16,621 bases of DNA from CAZLKN01 sp964560135 (GTDB taxonomy: Bacteria > Actinomycetota > JAICYB01): assembly GCA_964560135.1 (NCBI GenBank), contig CAZLKN010000062.1, forward strand, positions 1-16,621, written 5' to 3'. How positions within the stretch are numbered: the first letter of the stretch is position 1; each line of letters starts with the position of its first letter. A program made the translations under genes and the position numbers. This document shows positions 1 through 6,775 of the stretch, piece after piece. Under the pieces are notes generated by a model that was given only the letters and a program-made list of their open reading frames with translations, had not been told where the DNA came from and ran no database searches.

Positions 1-1151
1 TCGACGCCGTCGGCCGGCACCGCGGTGCCGGGCTCGGCGGGGGCCACGACGAGCGGGAGCAGACGCTCAACCAGATGCTCGTGGAGATGGACGGCTTCGA
101 CGTGCGGACCGGGGTGGTGCTGATCGCGGCCACGAACCGGCCGGACATCCTCGACCCTGCGTTGCTGCGTCCCGGACGCTTCGACCGGCATATCACCGTG
201 GATCGGCCCGACCTCAAGGGGCGGGAGGAGATCCTGAAGGTGCACGCCAAGGAGAAGCCGGTCGCCAAGGACGTCGACCTCGAGATCATCGCTCGCCGGA
301 CTCCGGGGTTCACGGGTGCCGACCTCGCCAACTGCGTCAACGAGGCCGCCCTGCTCACCGCGCGCCGAGGCCGCAAGGAGATCACCGGCACGGAGCTCGA
401 AGAGGCGATCGACCGGGTGATGGCCGGCCCCGAGCGCCGGTCGCGGCTCATCACCGCCGGGGAGAAGCGGATCATCGCCTACCACGAGGGCGGACACGCG
501 CTCGTCTCCCACGTGCTGCCCCACGCGCACCCGGTGCACAAGATCTCGATCATCCCGCGCGGGCGCGCTCTCGGCTACACGCTTCTGCTGCCCACCGAGG
601 ACCGGTATCTCGTCACGAAGGCCGAGCTGACCGACGAGCTCGCGGTGATGCTCGGGGGCCGGGCCGCCGAGGAGCTCGTCTTCGGCGACGTCACCACGGG
701 GGCCCAGGACGACATCGACCGGTGCACGAAGATCGCCCGGCAGATGGTGTGCGAATGGGGGATGTCCTCCCTCGGCCCGATGGCGCTCGGCCACAGCCAG
801 GACACCGTGTTCCTCGGACGGGACATGGCGGCTCAGCCCGACTACTCCGACCGCGTCGCCGCCGAGATCGACGCCGCGATCCGGGGACTGATCGACGGTG
901 CCTTCGAGCAGGCCAAGACGCTCCTGCGCGACAACCGCGACGTGCTCGACCTGATCGCCGAGCAGCTCGTGGAGAACGAGACCCTCGAGGTCGCCGACCT
1001 GGAGGACCTCTTCGCGGGCGTGCCGGTGGAGAAGGCCGAGCGGGGCGTCGTCCGTGGGGAGCGGGCCGAGCCCGGCAAGAAGCGGAAGCCGGCGGCGGCG
1101 AAGGGTCGCCGGGCCAAGCCCAAGCCGCGCCCGGGTCTGTCCCCCGCGTAG
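1..1151 (+). CDS. ftsH: ATP-dependent zinc metalloprotease FtsH, 5'-truncated by window edge
   Basis: This is the C-terminal part of the membrane-anchored AAA+ protease that extracts and degrades membrane and misfolded proteins. The reading frame begins at base 3 just after the Walker B region (DAVGRHRGAG). It continues through the second region of homology (ATNRPDILDPALLRPGRFD) and the zinc-protease motif HEGGH at bases 483-497. The Asp-containing motif TTGAQDD near base 700 should supply the third zinc ligand. The N-terminal membrane segments and Walker A lie outside the window. The C-terminus ends in a basic low-complexity tail (GKKRKPAAAKGRRAKPKPRP) beyond the usual peptidase domain. FtsH is often next to folE in actinobacteria, but here four genes separate them. 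The identity is secure; the role of the tail is unknown. Confidence 0.97.
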   Translation, partial: DAVGRHRGAGLGGGHDEREQTLNQMLVEMDGFDVRTGVVLIAATNRPDILDPALLRPGRFDRHITVDRPDLKGREEILKVHAKEKPVAKDVDLEIIARRTPGFTGADLANCVNEAALLTARRGRKEITGTELEEAIDRVMAGPERRSRLITAGEKRIIAYHEGGHALVSHVLPHAHPVHKISIIPRGRALGYTLLLPTEDRYLVTKAELTDELAVMLGGRAAEELVFGDVTTGAQDDIDRCTKIARQMVCEWGMSSLGPMALGHSQDTVFLGRDMAAQPDYSDRVAAEIDAAIRGLIDGAFEQAKTLLRDNRDVLDLIAEQLVENETLEVADLEDLFAGVPVEKAERGVVRGERAEPGKKRKPAAAKGRRAKPKPRPGLSPA

Positions 1152-1180
1152 CCGACTGGACCACGGGCCCCGCCTCCGCG

Positions 1181-1192
1181 TATCAACGGTGC
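1181..1192 (+). promoter_or_regulatory. Possible leaderless -10 box for the hydrolase gene
   Basis: TATCAA (1181-1186) lies 6 nt before the ATG at 1193, and no Shine-Dalgarno sequence is visible in the 41-bp gap after ftsH. The spacing matches the better boxes at folE and lysS. However, the sixth base is A rather than the preferred T, and no -35 is evident, so this is tentative. Confidence 0.3.
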
Positions 1193-1858
1193 ATGCGGAT
1201 CACGCTGTCCACCGGGACGCCTGCCGAGTACGCGGCCCCCGACGGCCCCGCGAAGGCGGGGCTGGTCGTGTACCCGGACATCGGCGGGCTCCGCACCCTG
1301 TTCGACCGGATGTGCGCGTGGCTGGCCGGTGAGCTCGAAGCCGCCGTGGTGGCCCCCGAGCCGTTCCCGGGCCGGGAGGACCTCACGCTCGAGCAGCGGC
1401 TGGAGGCCGTCCGGGAGCTGGACGACCGCGACAAGCTCGCCGACGCGCTGGCCGCCGCGGAGCACACCCGTGCCGAACGCGTCTGGGTCTTGGGGTTCTG
1501 CATGGGCGGGATGTACGCCCTCAAGGCCTCGGCCCACGACGCCTTCGAGAAGGCGGTGTCCTTCTACGGGATGATCCGGATCCCCGGCCAGTGGCGCAGC
1601 GCGGACCAGCAGGACCCCCTCGATGTGATGCGGAAGCGCGGCGGTGGCCACGTGCTCGCGATCATCGGCGGACGTGACACCTGGACGCCGCCGGAGGACG
1701 TCGAGGCGCTGCGGGCGACCGGCACGGAGGTGGTCGTGTACCCGGAGGGCGAGCACGGGTTCGTCCACGATCCCGATCGCCCCGCCCACCGCCCCGAGGA
1801 CGCCGCCGACGCCTGGGCCCGTGTCATCGCCTTCTTGACCGGGGCGCCCAACCCCTGA
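1193..1858 (+). CDS. Dienelactone hydrolase family alpha/beta hydrolase
   Basis: The predicted protein is a 221-residue cytosolic alpha/beta hydrolase of the dienelactone hydrolase (carboxymethylenebutenolidase-like) family. The nucleophile elbow is GFCMGG with Cys103. The acid is probably Asp162 in GGRDTW and the base His188 in GEHGF, giving the Cys-Asp-His triad typical of this family rather than Ser-Asp-His. Length is close to the usual 220-240 residues. The start chosen is the ATG at 1193, because the open frame upstream runs through the ftsH coding region and has no family similarity there. No aromatic-degradation genes are nearby, so the substrate cannot be inferred; many paralogues act on unknown esters or lactones. 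A hairpin overlaps the stop codon. Confidence 0.88.
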   Translation: MRITLSTGTPAEYAAPDGPAKAGLVVYPDIGGLRTLFDRMCAWLAGELEAAVVAPEPFPGREDLTLEQRLEAVRELDDRDKLADALAAAEHTRAERVWVLGFCMGGMYALKASAHDAFEKAVSFYGMIRIPGQWRSADQQDPLDVMRKRGGGHVLAIIGGRDTWTPPEDVEALRATGTEVVVYPEGEHGFVHDPDRPAHRPEDAADAWARVIAFLTGAPNP

Positions 1859-1865
1859 AGGGCGC
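1844..1865 (+). terminator. Hairpin at the end of the hydrolase gene, possible terminator
   Basis: GCGCCC (1844-1849) and GGGCGC (1860-1865) form a perfect 6-bp stem around a 10-nt loop that contains the stop codon. No T-run follows, so if it terminates transcription it is not a canonical intrinsic terminator. Confidence 0.35.
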
Positions 1866-1984
1866 GATCTGGTACGGATCGCCTCCCGCTCGCCGTCTTC
1901 GTCGGCGTCCGTGCTCTCCTGGCGGCGCAAACTGGCGGTCCGGGTGCCGTTCGGAGCTGGAGCGGGAAGCGATCCGCCAGTTCG
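1865..1984. repeat. Long imperfect inverted repeat A
   Basis: The core arms are 1876-1891 (GGATCGCCTCCCGCTC) and 1960-1975 (GAGCGGGAAGCGATCC), which are complementary at 15 of 16 positions. Pairing extends outward to about 1865 and 1984 with a two-base bulge and one mismatch. The 68-nt loop contains a small CGCCG/CGGCG hairpin (1891-1907). It also contains a second copy of AACTGGCGG (1930-1938) that could compete for the right arm at 1974-1982. As RNA or single-stranded DNA this would fold strongly; function unknown. Confidence 0.6.
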
Positions 1985-2083
1985 GGGTCGTATCGAGGAT
2001 GTCGCTCACCCCACAAGGATGCCCGCCACCCCCGACATCGGGCCCGGGAGGCGGGTGGGCGCGAGTCCGGCATCGCAGACCAG

Positions 2084-2208
2084 AACTGGTCACTCGGCCG
2101 TCCGCAGGGGCGGATTCCCACCCACGCCGACCCGCTGTGGGTCGTATGCGACCACAACCGGTCCGCGTAGGGCCCTGAGCTGTCCGTTCGGGGCCCGAGT
2201 GGCCAGTT
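2084..2208. repeat. Imperfect inverted repeat B
   Basis: The arms AACTGGTCACTCGG (2084-2097) and CCGAGTGGCCAGTT (2195-2208) are complementary at 13 of 14 positions. The 97-nt interior holds a smaller hairpin, TGTGGGTCG/CGACCACA around 2136-2157, with one bulged base. The left arm overlaps a compact palindrome, GACCAGAACTGGTC (2078-2091), that could form on its own. Confidence 0.55.
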
Positions 2209-2302
2209 GTGGCGGGCATCCGGCTCGAACTGGAGGACCGGATCCGTGAAGACCACGCCTGCAGGGTCGAGCCATCGATCAGAGCCGCTGCGGGCTCGCG
2301 CA

Positions 2303-2318
2303 GGGCGTGACCTCGCCC
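2303..2318 (-). terminator. Small hairpin downstream of the MFS gene, possible terminator
   Basis: GGGCG (2303-2307) and CGCCC (2314-2318) form a 5-bp stem with a 6-nt loop about 8 nt past the minus-strand stop of the MFS gene. A second weak stem, GAGCC/GGCTC (2282-2297), lies just beyond. Neither has a T-run in the direction of transcription. Confidence 0.3.
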
Positions 2319-2325
2319 CGCCGCC

Positions 2326-3498
2326 TCATCCGGGTTCCGGGCCCGCTCGCAGGAGCAGCAGCACCAGGAAGGACGCCGCCGCCAGGGCCATCGCGGCGCC
2401 GATCGCCGGCCGGTAGCTCCCCGTCACGTCGATCAGCAGCCCTGCGGCCGGGGGGCCGAGCAGCGCTCCCACCGCGGCCGCCGTGTAGCTCAGCCCGATC
2501 AGCGCGCCGAGGCCGGACAGGCCGAACAGGTCGGCGATCACCGCGGGCGAGAGCGCGATGAACCCGCCGTAGCCGATGCCCATCACGACGGCGAAGACCA
2601 TGAGCCACGCGTAGCGGGAGCTCACCAGCCAGATCCCGTAGCTGGCCGCCATCAGTCCGAAGCACGCCTGGTAGGTGCGGATCCGGCCGAGACGATCGGC
2701 CAGGGCACCGAGACCGAGGCGGCCGACGGTGGACGCGCCCCCGATCGCTCCGACCAGCGCTGCCGCGGCGACCTTCTCGACGCCGCGTCCTTCCGCGAAC
2801 GACGGCAGGTACACGAAGGGGACGAACAGCGCCAGCGACATCAGCAGCGCCGAGAAGTACAGCAGACCGAAGGTCCGGGTTCGGACCGCGTCACGCAGCT
2901 CCAGGCGCGCCGTCCGGCCGGTGTGGGGCGGCTCGAAGGACGCCGCGGCCGCCAGCGTGAGGACGATCACCGTGGCCACCCCGAACACGAGGTAGGTGGT
3001 CCGCCAGCCGTGACGGCCGATCAGCGCCCCGGCGAGCGGCGCGACGGCCAGGGTGCCGAACCCGATGCCCGAGACCGCGACCCCGAGGGCCAGGCCCCGG
3101 CGGCGGTCGAACCAGCCCCCGATCGCGGCGAGCATCGGGACGTAGCCGCAGGCCACCCCCACGCCCACCCCGACCCCGTAGGTGAGGTAGCCGAGCCAGA
3201 GGCTGTCCACGAAGGCGGTCAGGGCGAGCCCGAGACCCATCACCACGCCCCCGGTGAGCACGACCGGACGGGGGCCGAACCGGTCGGCGGCCCGGCCGCT
3301 GAAGATCCCGAGGGTGAAGTACAGGAAGGCCGTGATCGAGAACACGGCCGAGGTCGCGCCTCGTCCCGTCCCGAACTCCTCGGCCATGGGCTCGAAGAAG
3401 GCCCCGAAGCTGTAGGCCACGCCGAAGACGACGAACATCGAGGCGAAGCCCGCGGCCACGACCGCCCATCCCCGTGCCTCATCGCGCATGCCCGACAT
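2326..3498 (-). CDS. MFS transporter, monocarboxylate/oxalate-formate antiporter-like
   Basis: The product is a 390-residue integral membrane protein with about 12 predicted transmembrane segments in two halves. The loop between segments 2 and 3 carries the major facilitator signature GRAADRFGPRP, echoed in the second half by ADRLGRIR. The segment WFDRRRGLALGVAVSGIGFG resembles the loop 4-5 motif of the MCT/OFA-like branch (COG2223-type), which often carries small carboxylates. Substrate prediction from this is only an inference. The start at 3498 is preceded on the minus strand by a weak GGCAGG; a second ATG four codons in is also possible. The gene diverges from the desaturase across a palindrome-rich promoter region and converges with the hydrolase gene. 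Confidence 0.9.
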   Translation of the reverse strand: MSGMRDEARGWAVVAAGFASMFVVFGVAYSFGAFFEPMAEEFGTGRGATSAVFSITAFLYFTLGIFSGRAADRFGPRPVVLTGGVVMGLGLALTAFVDSLWLGYLTYGVGVGVGVACGYVPMLAAIGGWFDRRRGLALGVAVSGIGFGTLAVAPLAGALIGRHGWRTTYLVFGVATVIVLTLAAAASFEPPHTGRTARLELRDAVRTRTFGLLYFSALLMSLALFVPFVYLPSFAEGRGVEKVAAAALVGAIGGASTVGRLGLGALADRLGRIRTYQACFGLMAASYGIWLVSSRYAWLMVFAVVMGIGYGGFIALSPAVIADLFGLSGLGALIGLSYTAAAVGALLGPPAAGLLIDVTGSYRPAIGAAMALAAASFLVLLLLRAGPEPG

Positions 3499-3545
3499 CT
3501 TGCCTGCCGGGGCCCCGGGAGCGCTTGCGGAGCGGCCCCCGCGAG

Positions 3546-3590
3546 GTTTAACTTACGCTAAGGTAGGTTACGGTTACGTAAGTGTAAGCG
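3546..3590. promoter_or_regulatory. Divergent promoter/operator between MFS and desaturase genes
   Basis: This island is markedly more AT-rich than its surroundings and contains repeated CTTAC/GTTAC/GTAAG half-sites at 3552, 3567, 3573, 3578 and 3584. ACTTACGCTAA (3551-3561) is inverted relative to TTACGTAAGT (3574-3583) apart from one extra base. TTACGTAA (3574-3581) is a perfect 8-bp palindrome. Three overlapping TANNNT boxes (TAAGGT 3559, TAGGTT 3564, TACGGT 3569) could be -10 elements. The layout fits a TetR-type operator, and the TetR gene directly after the desaturase is the obvious candidate regulator; that link is inferred. Confidence 0.65.
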
Positions 3591-3616
3591 ACTGCCCCCC
3601 GTGCAAGGAGTCGTCC

Positions 3617-4576
3617 ATGGCCCAGACATCCGTTCTCGAACAGCAGGCACGTCCCGCCACCGTCCCCCGCGATTCCGAACGACTCGAGAAGACGCTCGTT
3701 GTCGTGATCACCGTGCTGCCCTTCCTCGCCTTCCTCACCGGGGTCTGGCTGCTGTGGAACCGGGGCATCAGCGCCCTGGATGTCGGGATGCTCGTCGGGC
3801 TGTACTACCTGTCCGGGCTCGGGGTCACGGTGGGGTTCCACCGGTACTTCGCCCACCAGAGCTTCGAGGCGTCCCCGAAGCTGCGCGTGGGCCTCGCGGT
3901 CGCAGGCTCGCTCTCGGTGCAGGGCGCGATCATCCCCTGGGTGGCCGACCACCGACGCCACCACCAGTTCTCCGACAAGCCCGGCGACCCCCACTCGCCC
4001 CATCTCGAGGAGGCCGAAGGGCTCCGCGGCGTCCTGCTGGGCCTCTGGCACGCTCACACCGGGTGGTTCTTCGACAACGAGCGGACGGTCGTCGACCGCT
4101 ACGCCCCCGACCTGCTCCGCGACCCCGCGATCGTCCGGGTCAGCCGGCTGTTCCCGATGTGGACGGCGATCTCGCTCGCGCTGCCCGCGGCGATCGGCTT
4201 CGCCGTCACGGGCACGCTGTTCGGTGCGGCCACCGGGTTCCTGTGGGGTGGCTTGGTCCGGGTGTTCTTCCTCCACCACGTGACGTGGAGCATCAACTCC
4301 ATCTGCCACTACTTCGGCAACCGCCCCTACGAATCGAAGGATCTCAGCACGAACAACTGGCCGATGGCGATCATCTCCTTCGGCGAGTCGTGGCACAACA
4401 ACCACCACGCGTTCCCGTCCTCGGCGATCCACGGCCTCGAGCGCTGGCAGCTCGACCTCAGCGCCTGGGTGATCAAGCGCTTCGAGGGTCTCGGGCTGGT
4501 GCGGAACGTCAAGGTTCCCGACCCCGCCTACCGTGAGAAGAAGCTCCGGGAGCCGACGTCGACGCCGGTCGGGTAG
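3617..4576 (+). CDS. Fatty acyl-CoA desaturase (delta-9 type)
   Basis: The product is a 319-residue membrane-bound di-iron desaturase that introduces a double bond into a long-chain acyl-CoA (stearoyl-CoA desaturase/OLE1 class, COG1398). All three histidine boxes are present: HRYFAH at residues 75-80, HRRHH at 112-116 and HNNHH at 260-264. Hydrophobic membrane segments lie between them. The start ATG at 3617 has AAGGAG (3605-3610) six bases upstream; the open frame extends further 5' but through the promoter palindromes, so the longer form is unlikely. Regulation probably occurs at the palindromic region 3546-3590. There is no cytochrome b5 or reductase domain, so a separate electron donor is needed and none is encoded in the window. 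Confidence 0.94.
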   Translation: MAQTSVLEQQARPATVPRDSERLEKTLVVVITVLPFLAFLTGVWLLWNRGISALDVGMLVGLYYLSGLGVTVGFHRYFAHQSFEASPKLRVGLAVAGSLSVQGAIIPWVADHRRHHQFSDKPGDPHSPHLEEAEGLRGVLLGLWHAHTGWFFDNERTVVDRYAPDLLRDPAIVRVSRLFPMWTAISLALPAAIGFAVTGTLFGAATGFLWGGLVRVFFLHHVTWSINSICHYFGNRPYESKDLSTNNWPMAIISFGESWHNNHHAFPSSAIHGLERWQLDLSAWVIKRFEGLGLVRNVKVPDPAYREKKLREPTSTPVG

Positions 4577-4579
4577 GCT
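4574..4579 (+). promoter_or_regulatory. -10 box for leaderless TetR transcript
   Basis: TAGGCT lies seven bases before the GTG at 4587, and no Shine-Dalgarno sequence is present. Its first three bases are the stop codon of the desaturase gene, so the two features share sequence. No convincing -35 is seen. Confidence 0.5.
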
Positions 4580-4586
4580 CGGCCCC

Positions 4587-5345
4587 GTGACCGGCGGGGA
4601 CGGCAGACGGCGCATGACCGGCCAGCAGCGCAGAGAGCAGCTGCTGGACATCGCCCGTACGCTCTTCGCCGAGCGGGGCTTCGAGGCCACCTCGATCGAG
4701 GAGGTCGCGAACCGCGCCAAGGTGTCCAAGCCGATCGTCTACGAGCACTTCAAAGGCAAGGAGGGCCTGTACGCGGTCGTCGTCGACCGCGAGATGCAGC
4801 GCCTGTACGACCGGATCACCCGGGCCCTGTCCGGACGCCACCCCCGCCAGCTCCTCGGCCAGGCAGCGGAGGCGTTCCTGCAGTACATCGAGGACGAGAC
4901 CCACGGGTTCCGTATCCTGCTGCGGGACGCGCCCCCGTCCACGTCGTCGGCCTCCGGGGGCCTGGCCAGCCTCGTGGGGGATGTGGCCTCCCAGGTCGGG
5001 CATCTTCTGGCCGATGAGTTCCGCAAGCGCGGCTACGAGCCGAAGCTCGCGCCCCTGTACTCGCACGCCCTCGTGGGGATGGTCGCCCAGGTGGGCGAGT
5101 GGTGGCTCGAGACCCGCAAGCCCAAGCGCGCAGAGGTGGCTGCCCACCTGGTCAACGTGGCCTGGAACGGACTCGGTCACCTCGAACGGGAGCCGAAGCT
5201 CGCCGTCCGGAAGGCGAAGGCGCCTGCGAAGGCGTCCGCGAAGACGAAGGCCGCAAAGGCCAAGACGGCGAAGGCCGCACGGAAGAAGCCGAAGCCGACC
5301 ACGACGACGGCCGGCCGTGCCGCCGCCGCGCCCTCGGGCGCCTGA
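4587..5345 (+). CDS. TetR family regulator with Lys/Ala-rich C-terminal tail
   Basis: The product is a predicted transcriptional repressor of 252 residues. A TetR-type helix-turn-helix occupies roughly residues 37-56 (IEEVANRAKVSKPIVYEHF), followed by a helical ligand-binding domain to about residue 200. The last 47 residues are a low-complexity tail of Lys, Ala, Pro and Thr, resembling the tails of histone-like proteins. Such a tail is unusual for TetR proteins and could strengthen non-specific DNA binding; that is inference. The GTG at 4587 is favoured because of the TAGGCT box seven bases upstream; the ATG at 4614 would give 243 residues and keep the whole DNA-binding domain. Its position 10 bp after the desaturase suggests it controls fatty-acid unsaturation, as other TetR lipid regulators do. 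Confidence 0.9.
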   Translation: MTGGDGRRRMTGQQRREQLLDIARTLFAERGFEATSIEEVANRAKVSKPIVYEHFKGKEGLYAVVVDREMQRLYDRITRALSGRHPRQLLGQAAEAFLQYIEDETHGFRILLRDAPPSTSSASGGLASLVGDVASQVGHLLADEFRKRGYEPKLAPLYSHALVGMVAQVGEWWLETRKPKRAEVAAHLVNVAWNGLGHLEREPKLAVRKAKAPAKASAKTKAAKAKTAKAARKKPKPTTTTAGRAAAAPSGA

Positions 5346-5368
5346 GCTCGCCGGAGGGGCTCGGCGTC

Positions 5369-5374
5369 TACCAT
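5369..5374 (+). promoter_or_regulatory. folE: -10 box for leaderless folE operon transcript
   Basis: TACCAT lies six bases before the folE ATG at 5381. The GGAGGGG at 5353-5359 is too far from that ATG (over 20 bases) to act as its ribosome binding site. This suggests the fol operon starts with a leaderless message. Confidence 0.5.
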
Positions 5375-5380
5375 GGGGCG

Positions 5381-5950
5381 ATGAACCCGTCCGAAGACGC
5401 CGTCCGCGCCGTCCGGGCCCTCCTGGAGGCCCTGGGCGAGGACGTCGACCGCGAGGGGATGCGGCGCACCCCCGAGCGGGTGGCGACGCTGCTGGCGGAG
5501 ATGACCTCGGGCCGTGACATCGACCCGTCCTCGGTCCTCACCACGGTGTTCGACGAGCGCCACGACGAGATGATCATCGTGAAGGACCTGCCGTTCTTCT
5601 CGTTGTGCGAGCACCACCTGGTCCCCTTCAGCGGGAAGGCGCACGTCGGCTACATCCCGAACAAGCAGGGTCAGGTCACCGGGCTCTCCAAGCTCGCCCG
5701 GGTCGTGGACGTCGTCTCGCGCCGCCTCCAGATGCAGGAACGGCTCACGACCCAGGTCGCCGACGCGATCGAGAAGGCCCTGGAGCCCCGCGGTGTGATC
5801 GTGGTGGTGGAGGCCGAGCATCTCTGCATGTCTATGCGGGGCGTCCGCAAGCCGGGACACACCACCGTGACCTCGGCGATCCGCGGGATCTTCCGCGAGA
5901 ACGTCGCCACGAGGGCCGAGGCAATGGCGATCATCCGGGGGCCGGGCTAG
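5381..5950 (+). CDS. folE: GTP cyclohydrolase I
   Basis: The product is a 189-residue cytosolic enzyme that converts GTP to 7,8-dihydroneopterin triphosphate, the first step of the pterin branch of folate synthesis. The zinc-site motifs are complete: Cys76 and His79 in SLCEHHLVPF, and Cys149 in EHLCMSMRGVRKPG. The GYIPN and GLSKLARVVD segments of the type IA enzyme are also present. Length matches the family (about 190-220). The ATG at 5381 follows a TACCAT box by six bases. The stop codon (5948-5950) abuts the folP ATG with no gap, so this gene heads a tightly coupled operon. Confidence 0.97.
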   Translation: MNPSEDAVRAVRALLEALGEDVDREGMRRTPERVATLLAEMTSGRDIDPSSVLTTVFDERHDEMIIVKDLPFFSLCEHHLVPFSGKAHVGYIPNKQGQVTGLSKLARVVDVVSRRLQMQERLTTQVADAIEKALEPRGVIVVVEAEHLCMSMRGVRKPGHTTVTSAIRGIFRENVATRAEAMAIIRGPG

Positions 5951-6775
5951 ATGGCGCTGCGCCTGCCCGTCGGTCGTACCGCGGTGATGGGGATCCTCAA
6001 CGTGACCCCCGACTCCTTCTCCGACGGCGGGCGCTACGCTGCCCGCGACGCCGCCGTCGCGGGGGCCGAGGAGATGGTGGCCGGCGGCGCGGACGTTCTC
6101 GACGTCGGCGGCGAGTCCACCCGTCCGGGGGCCGCCGAGGTGCCTGCCGACGAGGAGATCGCCCGTGTCGTGCCCGTGATCGAGCGTGTCGCCGGTCTCG
6201 GGGTCCCCGTGTCGATCGACACCCGCAAGGCGGTGGTCGCCAAGGCCGCCATCGACGCCGGGGCGAGCCTCGTGAACGACGTGTCCGCCGGCGGCTTCGA
6301 TCCGGAGATGCTGCCGCTGGTCGCCGACCGCGGCTGCGACGTCGTGCTTATGCACATGCGCGGGACGCCGCGGACCATGGATCAGCGGACCGGCTACACC
6401 GACGTCGTCGCCGAGGTGGCCTCCGAGCTGCGCTCGAGCCTCGAGGTCGCCGAGGCCGCTGGTGTGGCCCCCGAGCGGATCCTGCTCGACCCCGGGCTCG
6501 GCTTCGCCAAGACCGCGGAGCAGTCCCTGGAGCTCCTGCGCCGCGTCGGCGAGCTCCAGGCACTCGGGTGCCCGCTCGTGGTCGGGCCGTCCCGCAAGCG
6601 CTTCGTCGGTCACGTGCTCGGCACCGAGGTCGGCGACCGGCTCGAGGGGACGCTCGCCGCCGTTGCCTGGTGCGCCGCCGCGGGGGTCGGGATGGTGCGG
6701 GTGCACGACGTGCGCGAGGCCCGCCGGGTGGTCGATATGATCGCCGCGATCGCCGCGACCCGGGACACCAGATGA
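5951..6775 (+). CDS. folP: Dihydropteroate synthase
   Basis: The product is a 274-residue TIM-barrel enzyme that condenses 6-hydroxymethyl-7,8-dihydropterin pyrophosphate with p-aminobenzoate; it is the target of sulfonamides. Family motifs appear in order: GILNVTPDSFSDGGRY, DVLDVGGESTRPGA, VSIDTRK, LVNDVSAG, VLMHMRGTP, LDPGLGFAKT, VGPSRKRFVG and VRVHDV. All pterin- and pABA-pocket segments look intact and the length is normal. The start ATG directly follows the folE stop. The 3' end overlaps the next gene by four bases (ATGA), which suggests translational coupling. Confidence 0.97.
   Translation: MALRLPVGRTAVMGILNVTPDSFSDGGRYAARDAAVAGAEEMVAGGADVLDVGGESTRPGAAEVPADEEIARVVPVIERVAGLGVPVSIDTRKAVVAKAAIDAGASLVNDVSAGGFDPEMLPLVADRGCDVVLMHMRGTPRTMDQRTGYTDVVAEVASELRSSLEVAEAAGVAPERILLDPGLGFAKTAEQSLELLRRVGELQALGCPLVVGPSRKRFVGHVLGTEVGDRLEGTLAAVAWCAAAGVGMVRVHDVREARRVVDMIAAIAATRDTR

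Larger units (their letters stand above)
1859..2325. other. 467-bp non-coding spacer between convergent genes
   Basis: This stretch lies between the hydrolase (plus) and MFS (minus) genes, which converge on it. Open frames exist on both strands, but their conceptual products are Arg/Pro/Gly-rich strings with no recognisable fold and no plausible ribosome binding site. I therefore treat it as non-coding. It holds two long imperfect inverted repeats, listed separately, and five copies of the hexamer AACTGG or its complement. I see no tRNA, transposase remnant or CRISPR repeat. Confidence 0.6.

Noticed and set aside
1824..2256. Open frames on both strands in the hydrolase-MFS spacer (for example 1911-2249 plus, 1824-2219 minus)
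   Set aside because: The products are Arg/Pro-rich with no ribosome binding site, and the DNA is dominated by inverted repeats.
3488..3616. N-terminal extension of the desaturase to an ATG at 3488
   Set aside because: The extension would translate the promoter palindromes and overlap the start of the divergent MFS gene, while the ATG at 3617 has AAGGAG at good spacing.
3548..4729. 393-codon open frame on the minus strand opposite the desaturase
   Set aside because: Antisense to a gene with three intact histidine boxes; no motif in the conceptual product.
5177..6706. 509-codon open frame on the minus strand opposite TetR/folE/folP
   Set aside because: Antisense shadow of real genes; rich in His, Gly, Asp and Arg with no domain I recognise.
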